The notes beneath the pieces are model-generated. The model was not told the origin of the DNA. It was given only the letters and a program-made list of their open reading frames with translations, and made no database searches. A stretch of DNA of 64,000 bases from Sabethes cyaneus (taxonomy: Eukaryota; Arthropoda; Insecta; Diptera; Culicidae): assembly GCF_943734655.1 (NCBI RefSeq), contig NC_071353.1:76454121-76518120 (forward strand), given 5' to 3'. This document shows, one piece after another, positions 43,276 to 55,793 of this stretch. The number at the start of each line of letters is the position of its first letter. Position 1 is the first letter of the stretch. The translations under genes were made by a program, and so were the position numbers.

Positions 43276-43956
43276 GGACCGTTAGTTTTTAAGGATTTGA
43301 CACTGCGCACTGAGGACATACGCGCCCTTGTGGACGGTGGACTACAACTTCAGAAACGCCTGGAAAATGGGCGACGATTAACCCAAGATCGAGTTGAATG
43401 AAGCAAACAGCACGAACCACCCCGGCTCTAAGCTGCTGACGACGACGACGAAGATCGTACAACCAGCCCGCAAATTTTCTTGTGTTCTAAACATACATGA
43501 AGAGTCTGGTCTCATTTGTTGAACAGAATGTTTCCAGCAAGCGCCAGCTGAAGTTGGTGACTGTTTCAAGTGACGACAACTGACAGTCAGGCACAAACAC
43601 GATTTGTCGATGTTGACTAGATTAAATATTACATGCGTTATATTGTAGGAAATGTTACCCAAATTCAATTCATTTGCGTTAAAAGTTACTGACCTTCTAC
43701 TGAATGTTTGATAGGAAAGTGAAAATGAAACTTCAAAACCGATCGTCATGCTGACGTGAAACCTGTTTTACTAACGCAGATTGAAGCCAGTTTTGAAGCG
43801 AAACGGTGTTGCTTCAGTTGAAATCTAAGCTTCATTGCTTCATTGTGGAGTGACATTTTGCAATTGAAAGTGATGTTGTCGGGCCCTGCTCTAAGTGGAT
43901 GCCTGTGAAATTTCAAGCTTGAAAGTGTAGAACAATTTTTCTTCTGGGGGGGGGGA

Positions 43957-44072
43957 CGGATACGTAGTTCGCCTACGACGTGCAGGCTTCATCAGTGTCT
44001 TATTTCAAAGCGTATACGTATCTGTCGCGAATGAATATTAAATAGTGGAATTTAGTCGGTAAAAGTTTTTTC
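43957..44072 (-). ncRNA. Hammerhead-like motif of Penelope-type end (copy 3)
   Basis: From GGATACGTAG (43957) to about 44060 the sequence is essentially the same as copy 2 at 40490-40604: CTGATGA, A, GCCT...AGGC, GAAC. The distal strand of the long closing stem is cut off on one side by a G-run. High identity to copy 2 suggests recent mobility or a shared carrier. Confidence 0.5.
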
Positions 44073-44286
44073 TTTTCTTTAATTTCAGAGTTCGTATTCC
44101 ACTAAGAGGCTTCAAAAACTTCAGACAATTGACATGTTTCTCGCTTTTCTTGAATTTCAATGCAAATTTGAAAATTGAACCCCCAACCCCCCGTCACTAC
44201 GCCCATGGCTAGAAGTTTAATCAATGAAACAATTTTATATCATTTATGTGCGTATCGTTAATAATTATCAAGCAAATTATCATTAC

Positions 44287-45266
44287 TTATTTGGTCTGCA
44301 TGAAAAATTGGCGAACTTTGGAGTTTACCTTTGCCATGAGGGTCAGTGCAGACTTGTTGGCAACCAATTTAGCTGCGTTTGTCCAAGAGTCTCGAAATTT
44401 ACCTATAGTTGTTGCTTGTTGTTTATGCTGGGACAGCTCTCTTTTCACCAAAGCCCAATACCGCTCGATGGGGCGTAACTCTGGACAGTTAGGTGGATTC
44501 GCCTCCTTCGGTACAATATGGACTCCATTAGCATCATATCATTCCAAAACATCTTTGGCGTATTGACAGGATGCCAAATCAGGCTAAAACAGCGAGGGTA
44601 CATCATGGCTGTGTAGGAACGGTAACAGTCGTTTCTGCAGACATTCTTCGCGGTATATTTCCTCATTAACCGTTCCCGTAGTGATGTAACTTTTGCTTGC
44701 TCGATCACAGCTGCATATGACCTACCATACTAAATATTTTTTGGGGAACTTGGCTTCTTCTTTGTCCTAAAATGCTCTGCAACGCCCTTCCGTTTCATGG
44801 CAGTGTAAAATACAGGAAGCTGTTTAAAGTCTTCTATGACATACGTTTCATCGTCCATTATGAAAACTTGGTTAAATATTCGCGATAAAGCTTACGAGCG
44901 CGTGTATTGGCCGTCGTATTTTGCTTATTATTACGGTTTGGCACAGTCCTCACCTTGAAAGACTTCATGCCTTGTCGTTGCTTAAAAGTGTGCACGAATG
45001 TTGGCGACATTTTTATTTTACGAGCAATGGTACGTACAGAAAGATCTGGTCTCCTTCGTATTATTTGTTTTACCTTCGCATCCTTGTGGTGGTTCCTCAG
45101 ATGCGTTTTTGTTCCACTTCCCTCCTTCTTAGCTGTTGTCAAGCGAGTGTCGAACGATTTTAAAACACTGTGAACAGTTTTTGGCAAGTTTTCTTAATGA
45201 GAGATCCGGGTTTTCATTGCGACCGCACACAATTGCTTTTCGCACCTGCTCTTCTCTCGACGCCAT
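44287..45266 (-). pseudogene. DD37E transposase pseudogene
   Basis: Transposase that would bind the TIRs and cut and paste the element. Starts MASREEQVRKAIVCGR at 45266. A frameshift near 45180 leads into the second helix-turn-helix region (KTHLRNHHKDAKVKQIIRRR, DLSVRTIARKIKMSPTFVH). Another shift near 44888 precedes the catalytic domain. First Asp in FIMDDETYV; second Asp in PDLASCQYAKDVLE; Glu in PELRPIERYWALVKRE. There are 37 residues between the second Asp and the Glu, so the triad is DD37E. Three stops (TAG, TAG, TGA) occur in the same frame; two sit where Trp is expected and one where Gln or Trp is likely, consistent with C-to-T or G-to-A decay. Ends at TAA 44287. Confidence 0.88.
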
Positions 45267-45576
45267 TTTACGCTGAGTGCTTGTAATATAAACAAGTGTT
45301 ATATTTTCAGAAAGAACATACATACGTTTCCGTTAATGTATTTCCGAAGCTGAGTGTGTTTAGGGGTGTCCAAATTTTGTCGCGAACAAGCCTTATTAAA
45401 AACTACGTTTACAGTCAGCATTTAAAAATAGTATATTTTTCGGATTGCAATACTTTGAAAAATCATATCTTGCGACTTCCAACAGTACCATCAAAATAAA
45501 AAAATACGTGTCGATTTTTTTGAACAAAGAATTGTGACTAAATTTTCCATGGAATGACTCATATGTATTTAATATA

Positions 45577-45772
45577 CCGTCATCCGGGGATACTTGCAAC
45601 ACTTTTAAACTTTGACTTAGTATAACTTTCGAAGTATATCGTTTAGGTCCAAGTGTAAGTAGCCAAAACTTGTATAGTGGTGAATACTTTTGATTTATGA
45701 TTATGAGAAAAAATATAAACTAAATGAATCTGTAGAATGAATCGAAAATAGGGGTGTTGCAAGTTACCCAGT
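45577..45772. repeat. Partial TIR element, hybrid of the two CCGTCA families
   Basis: Starts after TA with CCGTCATCCGGGGATACTTG: the first 13 bases equal the 6208 family, the following ATACTTGCAAC resembles the 10343 family. An inverted subterminal motif GTTGCAAGTTACCC stands at 45756. No opposite end is found, so the element is truncated or its end is diverged. Confidence 0.55.
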
Positions 45773-47756
45773 AAATCTGATCTGAAATCTGATTTTGCGT
45801 TTCTTATGATTTTATATTTGATTTTAAACCGCGAGTGACTATTTTGAGATATTTTGAATGTATTTGTAGTAAAACCAGAAATACTGGAGGCGTTTTTTGT
45901 TTCCCAATTTCGTCTATCGCTTTTTTAAAGATATTCGGTGAAAATGCAGCATGTCGGTGAACTTCAAATTGCCGTTTCAATTTTTCACAATTTTAATTTT
46001 TCTGAAGATGGTGGTAGACAAAATAACATCGTACAGATGCAAACTTACTTTGTACATACTGTCTATTACGATAATTTTCATTTTTACAAGTGCTGCAAGC
46101 CGCGCCATATTGGAAGTAATAACACGTTTCTTCTCCATCGTTTCTTCTCCAAGTTCAAAATATAAACAAAGCTCAAAGTTGCTATTTGTTAGCTTATATG
46201 ATGCACTTATTGTGTACAGGAACCAAACAATAAAAAATAATTCCATGTCAATGAACTGACGCAACATTGCACATCCATTTTTCCTACTCTGAAAGTGGTA
46301 TTAATTTCCAATCGAATACTGAATAGCTTAGTGGAAAATGTGGCTTTATAACGAAAGCAAAAAAATCGTGTGTTAAGGATCCCTACTCTAGAAACTAGAA
46401 ATTGATTAAAAAATAGGCCGCCTTTTTGATAATTTTTCTAAATTTCACCAATTGCTACGAAACAATTAAGGTATTGACCTTATGTTTCGAAATCATCATT
46501 TAAATCCGCTCTTCGATACTCCATTGGTTTCCGGCAGTGGCACGTATCGCCAGAAAGTAAATGTTTTCTAGTGAGCATTCGCGCACCCAGTTACCAACAG
46601 TAGAATAATCATTATTTTTGCATCCAAAAAATGCAAAATACATGGAAATTAAATAAAAAGTAAAAAGAAAATTTATCCAATTTAATTCTATTATGTATAT
46701 GGGTCATTCCATGCCAAGTGTCCGAGTCACTTGTAATCAACCTCCTCAGATTTCTACCAAATCCGGCCAGATTGTTCATTTTGGGCCATAAAACAAAAAT
46801 TCCAAGTTTGGTGCCGGTTGGACATCCCCTCGATTTATGGGAGCCCCCCTTTTATAAGAAAAAGCCACATTTTCGTCAAATCCGCTTATTTTTTTGGCTT
46901 ATATCTCCGAAAGTAATCGGTTTAGAAAGAAACTCATTTCTACATTTTCAAGGGAAGTTGTCTGAGCAATCCGAAAAAGATATTAGTTTTTACCGGCAGT
47001 GTTGCCAAGTATTTTTATTTTCGATTTTAAGATTAAATTTGCATTTTTCTCTCAATGAGTACAATTTGATCTCAAAAATTTCACCACCATTTTATTCCTC
47101 AGAAATTTTTACATAAGAATCACTCATAACCACGAGGTGTTTTTTGCCGATCTCGAGATATAGCGTTTTGAAATAAACAATTCACGATTTTTCAAGTAAA
47201 ATCATAAGCAAAATAAAACTTCTTAGCAATGAGCAAATAAAATAAGCAAAATAAACCTGAGCAATCTAAAGACACTTTGGACTATTGTGGAAGCAAATAA
47301 ACAGTATATAATATAACTAGAGTTTGTTTCTGAGTGTCTTAGTAGAATACGAAAGTTGAGGGAACGAAAAGTCAAAACTATTTCTATAATTAAATTCCAC
47401 TATTAGTTATAGTTCAACAGATACAGCCTACACTTACAGCTTTCTTAACAGTATTATTAATTTAACAGTATCATTACCAGTTTTCAGTATTATTGGAACG
47501 CTATCAAACCGTATCAATATTTTATATCAGTATCAACAGTATTGATATATTTTTATTTCTTTAATTAATTCTTTCCTTATGCTTTTTCTGCTAACTTCCT
47601 TGATACTACCTTGAATGAAGTCCTTTATTTTGATTCGAACACCGTTTTCGTTATAACAGAGTTTTACTAGAAGGAATTGCAGCATCATAGATCAGATACC
47701 AAGAATAGCTGCTGCTGACTTGAAACGGTACTTTTCCTTGCAACATTCTGCGTTTT
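45773..47756. other. Repeat-rich DNA without gene
   Basis: No coding region supported. The phrase ATGGGTCATTCCATG at 46697 marks the start of another member of the repeat family seen at 37196 and 45550. Around 47392 AATTCCACTATTAG and AGATAC resemble one strand of the closing stem of the hammerhead-like copies, followed by a CAGTAT-rich block (47450-47550). Confidence 0.4.
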
Positions 47757-47840
47757 CGAACTGAGGAAACCTGCAAGTCGTAGGCGAAATACGTATCTAT
47801 CAAGAATAAGTATACATACAAGTTTTCTTTTTATTCAATT
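47757..47840 (+). ncRNA. Hammerhead-like motif of Penelope-type end (copy 4)
   Basis: Plus strand: CTGAGGA (47761-47767), A, ACCT...AGGC (three of four pairs), GAAA (47786-47789), TACGTATCTATC. The core matches CUGANGA and GAAA exactly; the first pair of stem II is mismatched. Followed by TTTCGTATTCTAC-type sequence also found after copy 3 (TTCGTATTCCAC at 44090). Confidence 0.5.
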
Positions 47841-49809
47841 TTCAGGTTTCGTATTCTACATAGACGCTCCAAAAACTTCAGTGCAAAATACATATTCAAA
47901 TACAAAATCCTTCTTCAACACTTAACTTTAATTCCAACATCTGAACAAAATCACGATTTGATGATCTTACAGAGTAGAGTTTAAATAAATCATTATATTT
48001 CGCAACCACTAAGAGATAGACAGTTTCTATATTCAGCCCTTAAAAACAAAAATCTGTGTCACCACAGGTGACATTAGGTGGATTCTCAGTCACCATAATA
48101 ATTAATAAACTTTTCCAAAGACACACCCCTTGAAACAATTTTGTATTTTTTATGCTCGCGTTTTTGACGTTTGGCCACGTTGTGCACTCTATTTGATTCA
48201 TACCAGCAAAGTTTTCTTAAACAATTTCATCAAATTTTTATCAAATAACTTTTGATGGGGGTATGAAAATGTCCACGCTTGTACACGGAAGGGGGGGAGG
48301 GAGTATGGAAAATGTCCACGCGGACAAGCTTTCTTTCATACGAAAAATAGAAATCAGAATCAGAAATACGGAATTAATCATCCATGTTAGCATTAACCAT
48401 TGATAAATGATTATTTTTAAGCTCAAATAAAGTTTTATCTTCTGATGAGGCATATGTTGACGTTAACACTTGACCGAGCATTACGAGAGCACGTATCCGA
48501 CATAAATCTTGTTGAAAAGATTAAGCCTGCATTAGTACACATAGATTGATTGTCCAGCCTGAAAGGTGAAGTAATTCAATAATAAAGATATTATTATTTT
48601 ACAACCCTTGCCTCTTTTGGGAATTGCAAAGGTAACGGAAGTATACCCAAAACATTTGATCTCACTCTAAGATGTGTCACAGAATCCACGAATATTCACC
48701 AGTATCGTGACTCATTTATGCTCCAAATGTGGATTGCATTTTGCCTCAAAATCAAATGCACCTCGCCACAAAAAGGGCATTAATGGGTAACATATTTCCA
48801 AAAGGATGCGCCTTCAGAAAATTTTACGAACCACATCGCGTCGGAAAGCTCTTGTGTTGTGTTGAAGTAGACGGCCAAGCTGAGATGCTTTAGTTAGACA
48901 GGGATACTCTTGACGGAGAAGAATCGTCAAGTGAACGTCAAGCTGAAATGAACTATCTTGTAGTCGATAATATTCGCAGTGAATAAAATCAGTATGAACA
49001 GAAGAACTAAGGTCCTCACACCTTACATACGGATGTTGATATGCTGCGGAAATTTTACAGAAAATCCATGGAAAAACTAAAAAGCCGCAATTCTGTATGC
49101 ATTGTGTCGGGGCCTTCAGACTGGAGCTTCCTTTCACGTAAGCTTTTTAAACAAATACTGCATAAAACAAGTTGAAAACCAAATTTAACACCATGATTTC
49201 GGTTTTGTTAAATTTTACAATATATGTCCAAAATATGCCCACGTGAACAAGAGAGGGGGTGGGAGTTTAGTGAATGCCCACGCTTGTCCACGGAGGGGGA
49301 CGGGGGGGGGGGGCTGAAAACTCGGTGTTACACGAAAAAAATACTTCTCAAATGACCTAGTGTACGTTGTTGGTCACACCTAGTACATCATAAAAACACA
49401 TTTGAAATCTTCCTACCACCCCCAAAATTTCAAGTTATTGCAAAAAAACGTTTTTTGGCTAGGTGTACACATACTATCATGAATAACTCAATAATTTACC
49501 AAGTTTTTTATACATTTTTGGAAAGCTTAGAGGATAAGCTTTTAGGATATATACACATTCACTATGGTACTACAAAAGTTAGACGAGATTTTTTCAATTA
49601 AATATGAAATTTAACTAAAAAATAAAATTTTTCTCTCTTTAGCGGTCCTAAAAGCATTGACGGAACCAGGGGGGGGGGCTAGGGGAGACTAAGCCATCCC
49701 TAGAAAAGATTTAGCCCTCCATAGAAAAGTTGACTAAGTTTTTTAATTTTTCAAAACCAATAGTTAGATAACTATAGGTACGAAAATCTTCAGAGTAAAG
49801 TTTATTTGC
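47841..49809. other. Non-coding, small repeats
   Basis: Contains two related G-rich blocks: TGTCCACGC..G.ACA..C phrases at 48268-48330, and CCCACGCTTGTCCACGGAGG at 49276-49320. A relative (49022-49118) of the foldback MITE at 39263 is also present. A 107-codon minus frame at 48814-49137 spans this MITE and is not supported as a gene. Confidence 0.45.
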
Positions 49810-51290
49810 ATGACTGTTATAAGATTCCAAGCGTTCAACCGTTCAGTTGGCGAGAGGCACTTCCCAGCTATTTGGAAATCTGCTTCAATCACACCGATTT
49901 ATACATCGGGTTCGTTTAACGATGTAGAGAACTACCGCGGGATTTTCATTCTTAGCTGTCTGCCAAAGGTCCTTGAAAGTATGGTACATGATTCGCTCTA
50001 CCAATCTGTCAAGTCCATAATATCTGCAGAACAATACGGCTTCATGAAAAACCGTTCGTCCACTACAAATTTGCTAAGCTATGTATCGACTATTGTGGAT
50101 AAAATCGAAAAACGACAACAAATCGACGCTGTGTATGTTGATTTTGCCAAGGCGTTTGACAAGGTTCCACATACTCTGGCGGTTGAGAAGTTTAGTAGAA
50201 TGGGACTACCTGAGTGGCTGACAGAATGGGTTCTGTCGTATCTGACGGGGCGTAGCTCAACAGTAAGAGTTGGGGCGGCTCCACTCCGTTCCAGATTCAG
50301 TCCGGAGTTCCTCAAGGCAGTGTCTTGGGACCTTTGCTGTTCGTTCTTTTCATCAGCGATCTTTGCGAAAATTGAAATCCCCGAAACTGTTATACGCTGA
50401 TGACCTGAAATTTTACCGTGTAATCACAACATTAACAGACAGACTGCTGTGCGCTCCAAATGGACATTGACGCGCTTATTGAATGGTGTAGAGTGAATGG
50501 GATGAAAGCTAACGTCAACAAATGTTGCATAATCTCATTCACGAGGGTACGTGCGCCGATGGTTTTTGATTACATCATGGAGACAACAAGCTTAGAACGT
50601 GAAGGCGTTGTGAAGGATTTGGTGATTCTCATCGACAGCAAACTGAAATTTGTGGAACATATCTCTGCCGTTACGGCTAAGGTATATGCAATGTTGTTTT
50701 TCTGAGAAGGAACACCAATATATTTGTTGATGTATATAGCCTCAGAACACTTTACTGCTCGCTCGTACGCAGTGTTCTCGAATATGGAGTGCAAGTTTGG
50801 GCACCATACCACGCTGTTCACGTCAACAGACTCGAACGAGTACAAAAGCAGTTCATCCGATACGCTTTGCGGAATCTAAATTGGAGAGACCGAACAAACC
50901 TGCCACTATATGTAAACCGGTGTATGCTGATCAACCTACCGACGCTGGAAAGTAGACGAATACTCCCCCAACGCATGATAATATTTGACGTGTTAGCAGA
51001 TCGCATTGACTGTCCAGCTATTCTTGAGAAACTACGTTTCAACGCACGGTCACGAGTGATGCGCCAATCGGAGTTCTTTCGACGATCGACTCACCGCACG
51101 GCCTACGGAAATAACAACCCGCTGGAAGTTTGTTGTAGTCGTTTCAACGAAGTTTAATATTTGTTTGATTTTGGCATGTCGAAAAATGTGTTTAGATTAA
51201 GGATTAGCGGTTACTAGTACTAAGTAACATGTCTGTGCGATGTTTTTATTATATCGAAGATGAATAAACAAATTAAATTAAAATTAATGT
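49810..51290 (+). pseudogene. Jockey-group LINE, 5'-truncated RT
   Basis: Reverse transcriptase of a non-LTR element, 5' truncated in the RT fingers. Order: WKSASITPIYTSGSFNDVENYRG, cited in part as ITPIYTSGS and NYRGIFIL; then YVDFAKAFDKVPH; a frameshift near 50310 into GVPQGSVLGP; catalytic LLYADDLKFYR (50378 on); another shift near 50460; then IEWCRVNGMKANVNKC; a frame change near 50700; and the C-terminal region LEYGVQVWAPYH, RLERVQKQFIRYALR ending about 51157. A 3' UTR with AAATTAAATTAAAATTAAT tail closes it before the R1 element. At least three frame breaks; inactive. Group assignment from motif style. Confidence 0.8.
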
Positions 51291-51540
51291 GCATTAAATT
51301 TTAATATCAATGCCAGGCACACTAATGATATATTGCTACATCACGTGCCACAGTGTGGGACTCTAACCCACTAAAAACCTCACGGGCGGCTGACCTTAAC
51401 CCCCCCGGAACTACCGTTAAGTATTACTTCGGGGGGAGGCTGTGTCTGTACACCCCGATCCGGAGATGACCGTCATAACGTCCACTCCTTCACATTCACC
51501 CTCGCAGGGTTCTGCCATTCTTGTTGCTACTACATTCTCC

Positions 51541-52310
51541 TTCACCGTCCACTTTCCTTGCACCGGTCGAGACGTGTACCGATTCAAAGATGGCGACCGT
51601 CGTGACTTCCATCTCCTCACGGCCACCCTCGCAGGGTTTCTTGTTAGGCTAAGCACTGCTCCGTCGAGTTCGCCACTGCACTTCCCCTTCACTCCTTCAC
51701 CGACCACTTCCCTTGCACCTGTCGAGACGTGTACTGATCCAGCGATGGCGACCGTTATGACTTCCATCTCCTTATGGCCACCCTCGCAGGGTTTCTTTTT
51801 GGGCTCAGCACTGCTCCGTCGAGTTCGCCACTGCACTTCCCCTTCACTACTTCACCGACCACTTCCCTTGCACCTGTCGAGACGTGTACCGATCCAGAGA
51901 TGGCGACCGTCATGACTTCCATCTCCTCACGGCCACCCTCGTAGTGTTTCTGTCAAGCTTGGTTTGTTCTGTCGCGCTCGTCGCTCCACCGATGCGTCTG
52001 TCGAGACAACGCTAATTGGGATTGGTAGTTCACTGGTCATTTCTCCACTGTCGTTGCAGTTGCAACATAATCTGTGCTACACCTGTCGAGACCGTCATAA
52101 CGTCCACTCCTTCACAGGTTTCTTGTTAGGCTCAGCACTGCTCCGTCGAGTTCGCAACTGCACTTCCACTTCACCTGTCGAGACGTGAACCGATCCAGGG
52201 ATAGCGACCAACATAACAACCATACTCTTACGGCCGCCCTCGTAGTGTTTCTGTCAAGCTTGGTTTGCTCCGTCGCGCTCGTCGCTCCACCGATGCGTCT
52301 GTCAAGATTG
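51541..52310 (-). repeat. Tandem repeats in the R1 3' UTR
   Basis: A unit of about 155 bp, with CTTGCACCTGTCGAGACGTG and CAGCACTGCTCCGTCGAG phrases, repeated at about 51555, 51710 and 51865. A partial, shuffled repetition with GTCAAGCTTGGTTTG follows to 52310. Non-coding; open frames here are produced by the repeats. Confidence 0.8.
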
Positions 52311-52409
52311 TCTGCTAATCGGGCTTTCGCTAGTTCGCTGGTCGTTTCTCCATTGTCGTTTCTGTTGCAACATAATCTGTGCTTCAACGTCAGTGACGGC
52401 ATTCCACAC

Positions 52410-55294
52410 GCTCTCCTACCGACACATTTCGCCTACTATGTTCTCCACCGTCAGGGACGGCATCTCCCTTCGTATCGCGGCAAATCGAGGACATTCAAAA
52501 ACCTCATGCTGTGGTGTTTCTACCGTCTCTCTGCATTCCGGGCAGAATGGTGTCGCAGCGTGCCCGAACCGGTGCAGGTATTGCCTGAAGCAACCGTGAC
52601 CCGAGAGAAACTGCGTCAAGTGGAACCCGACGTCTCCATGTTTCCTGTTCAACCAGGTTGACAGAACCGGTTTGAGTTGGTGCGTCCATCTACCATTCTC
52701 GGCCCTATCCCACTCTTGCTGCCATTTGCTCAGCGACTCTTCTCTCGCCAGCTTCCGGGCTCCTCTGATGTTTCTTCGTCCGTAGCAGTCGTTATCTTCC
52801 AAGAGCATGATGCTGATGGGGATCATTCCAGCTATAACACATACTGCCTCCGACGATATTGTTCTATATGCACTGGCAACTCTTACAGCCATGAGTCGGA
52901 AGGTACTATTCAGCTTCACGCGATTCCGCTTCGATCGTAGTGCTGCGGTCCATGCTGGACCTCTATACCGCAGTATCAATGATGGCACACTAGCCAGCAG
53001 TCTCCGCTTACTACTACTCGGCCCATAACAATTCGGCATGATTCTGGCTATCGCATTCATAGCCTTCGCCGCCTTCTCGCAAGCGTAGTCGATGTGGCAG
53101 TTGAAGTTCAACCGGTCGTCTATCATTACTCCCAGATGCGTGACCACGCGCGTTGAAGTAATAATGTGCTCTCCGACGGTGACGACTGCATGTTGTACGG
53201 CCTTACAGTTGCTAACCAGCAGAACCTCCGTTTTATGGTGGGCGATTTGTAGCTTTACACCATGCATCCAGTTCTCGATAGTTCTAATCGCGTCTGTCAC
53301 CAGCATTTCTATCTCCTCGCTCCTCCAGTTACTCACCTGTCACCGATAGCACGATGTCATCTGCAAAGCCGACGATCACCGCGCCTCTAGGTAGCTTCAG
53401 AGACAGTACACCGTTGTACATCCCGTTCTAGAGCGTTTGGCCAAGGATAGAGCCTTGTGGGACTCCAGACGTAATGTTCATCGTCTTGCGCCCCTCGGCG
53501 GTCTAGTAAACAAGCGTCCGATTCCTGAAGTAACTCCTCAGTATTCTGCATAGATATCCCGGGAAATGCATTCTATGCAGCGATTCGGCAATGGCTTCCC
53601 AACTGGCGCTGTTAAAGGAGTTTTTTACGTCGATCGTTACAACGGCACAAAACCGATCTCCTCTTCGCCTCTGTTTGGACGACTTCTCGGTTCGCTCGAT
53701 CACTGAGCGAATTGCATCCACCGTGGACTTTCCTTTCCGGAACCCAAACTGCATGTTTGACAGACCGTGTTCACCTTCTGTATACCTCGTAAGCCTATTC
53801 AGGATTATCCTCTCCAGGAGTTTCCCGCATGTATCCAGTAGACATATCGGCCTGTATGACGCTGGATCCCCCGCAGGCTTCCCTGGCTTCGGCAACAGCA
53901 CTAGCTTTTGGATCTTCCATCGGTCCGGGAAGCTACCATCTTCTAAGCATTTCTGCAGCACGGTCCTGAACAAATCCGGGAACGTTTGTATTGCTGCCTT
54001 AAGAGCCACGTTAGGAATCCCATCAGGACCAGGGGCCTTTTTCATTTTTAGCTGTCTTGCCACTGCCGCTATTTCATCGATTGAGACTTGCAGACCATCA
54101 GCGCTAGCCCTCTCTTCTGGACCGTACGGTATTGTTGGCCACATCATAGGGGCGTGCGTCGGAAAAAGTCCCTCCACGATAACCTTCAGCTCATTCGGAC
54201 ACAACTCCCTAATTGTCACTGGACCTTTTACTTTCGCCATAACGATTTGGTACGCGTCCCCCCAGGGGTTGGCGTCTACTTCTCGGCACAGCTCCTTGAA
54301 GCAGTTGCGTTTTCTTTGTTTTATCTCCCGTTTCAATGCAGCCCTGGCCACTCTAAACGCCGCGCTACGTTCTTCCCGATCTACTTCAGTTCTGGCTCTT
54401 TGGACGCGTCTTCTGGCTCTGAGACAACTAGCACCAGCACGATGGTTGCTAATTGCTGCATTCCACCAATAAGCCGGTCGCCGCTCTTGTCTCGGTTCCT
54501 GTTTTCTGGGCATGGTAGCATCACATGCCCTGACCAATATATCTGTCAACTCGTTCTCACTCAAGATCGATCTTCCACCGTCCACCCGGAGTACCTCGAC
54601 GAAAAGATCCCAGGTCAAAGGTCGTCGTCTTCCACTTCCGCTCGTAGGCTCTGGCTCTCTGTCTTATCGTCGGATTTCGCCGGCCGATACTAAATTTAAT
54701 CGCCTAGTGATCGCTATGGGTATACCCTTCGCAGACCCTCCAATTTATGTTCGGCATCAGGGATGGACTGCCAAAAGTGACATCAATGATGGATTCGCGG
54801 CCGTCTTTACGGAAGGTGCTAACGGTACCTTCGTTGAACAGTGCAATTTTCATCTTAGTCAAGGCTTCTAACAGATTGTATCCTTTGGCGTTGGTGCATC
54901 TGCTCCCCCACTCCACAGCCCAAGCGTTAAAGTCTCCTGCAACGATGATCGGCCTTCACCCGATGAGTTTTTCGGTCAGCGCGTCCAGCATCTGGTGGAA
55001 CTGCTCCATGGTTCATTTTGGGGGTGCGTAACAGCTGCATACGTAGATTCCATTGATTTTGACAAGCACGAAACCTTCATACGAACGGGAAACCACCTCC
55101 TTAACGGGGAAACTGCCCATTACGTGTATTGCAGCCATTGCTGTTTTATTAGCTGCCCAGTTACCATTACCGGGAGGAATTCGGTACGGCTCTGCAATTA
55201 TCGCGACGTCGCCCAACGACTGCGTTGTCGACTGCCACAACAGTTGTTGTGCTATGTCGCAATAATTGAGATTATTCTGGGTCACCTCCAACAC
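52410..55294 (-). pseudogene. R1-clade ORF2 of element B
   Basis: Endonuclease-reverse transcriptase with all regions present but broken. Endonuclease 55294-54660: QNNLNYCDIAQQLLWQ, CSCYAPPK, a frame change, then MEWGSRCTNAK and VCEGYTHSDH. RT 54618-53503: RRPAYWWNAAISNHRAG, KKAPGPDGIPNVALK, LLPKPGKPAGDPASYRPICL (cited in part), QFGFRKGKSTVDAIRSVI. Then a stop (RTLVY*), SGVPQGSILGQTL, another stop, and the catalytic FADD in VGFADDIVLSVTG. A frameshift leads to 53336-52416: the thumb (LGVMIDDRLNF) and C-terminal zinc motif FLSGHGCF, CPEC...HEVFECPRF. This copy retains the palm missing from element A. Confidence 0.87.
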
Positions 55295-55793
55295 TGCTGA
55301 CCCGCCTTCGCCTTTTTATACGCTGGGCATTGGAAGCCTCCCGTCGTGCGGTCATTTATCTCTGAATTACTGCAGAGCATACACCTCGGTGGCTTTGCGC
55401 AGTCGCTTGCAAAATGGCCATTTTCGCCGCATTTCCGACACAATCTGGATCTATCCGGACCTTCACAGTTACGCGCCTGATGGCCGAAGCCCCAGCACCT
55501 GAAACAACGTTCCATTTCCTTGGTCACACGAGGGATGGCCTTCAGAACACACTGACCACCCAAACTTTAATTTTATCCTTCATCAGTAGTTTGGGTGCTG
55601 CTACCGCTGAGAGACGAATCGTCGCCGTCTGCGTCCCACCATATGCCTTTCTGAGCCGGATTACCATCGATACGTCGCCCAATTCGCACTGTACCTTCAA
55701 CGCATTCCTTAACTCCTGTTCTGTCGTGATCTCGTCCAGGTCCCTGCACTCGATCACGGTTTCTTGGGAAAGCGCTTTCACGTTCGCTTCGTC
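55282..55793 (-). pseudogene. R1-clade ORF1 of element B, C-terminal part
   Basis: Continues ORF1 after the RTE: DEANVKALSQETVIECRDLD, then RLRKAYGGTQTATIRL, a frame change near 55560, and the knuckles CFRCWGFGHQARNC, CRKCGENGHFASDC and CMLC (55282-55563). All three knuckles keep their cysteines, unlike element A. It overlaps the ORF2 start by 13 bp. Confidence 0.82.

Larger units (their letters stand above)
42725..44207. mobile_element. Non-autonomous hAT-like element with 8-bp duplication
   Basis: Left end CAGGGGCGTAGC and right end inverted CATGGGCGTAGTGACGG form short imperfect TIRs. GCTAGAAG is repeated exactly on both sides (42717-42724 and 44208-44215), an 8-bp target duplication typical of hAT. 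It lies just inside the left TIR of the ITmD37E element. Its 1483 bp contain an RTE fragment and a Penelope-type end but no hAT transposase. Confidence 0.8.
42664..45393 (-). mobile_element. ITmD37E (DD37E mariner-type) transposon, interrupted
   Basis: Ends match at 28 of 29 positions (AGGCTTGTTCGCGACAAAAT at the left, inverted at 45365-45393). TA flanks both sides (42662-42663 and 45394-45395). Removing the inserted hAT-like element (42725-44207 plus one 8-bp duplication) leaves about 1.24 kb, the usual mariner size. The transposase gene is on the minus strand and defective. The insertion site is confirmed by the empty relative at 37196-37500. ITmD37E elements are known from mosquitoes. Confidence 0.88.

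Noticed and set aside
43378..43749. 123-codon minus-strand frame inside the hAT-like element
   Set aside because: No domain recognised and not resembling hAT transposase; chance frame.
53591..54472. 293-codon plus-strand frame opposite R1 ORF2
   Set aside because: Antisense shadow of the RT coding region.
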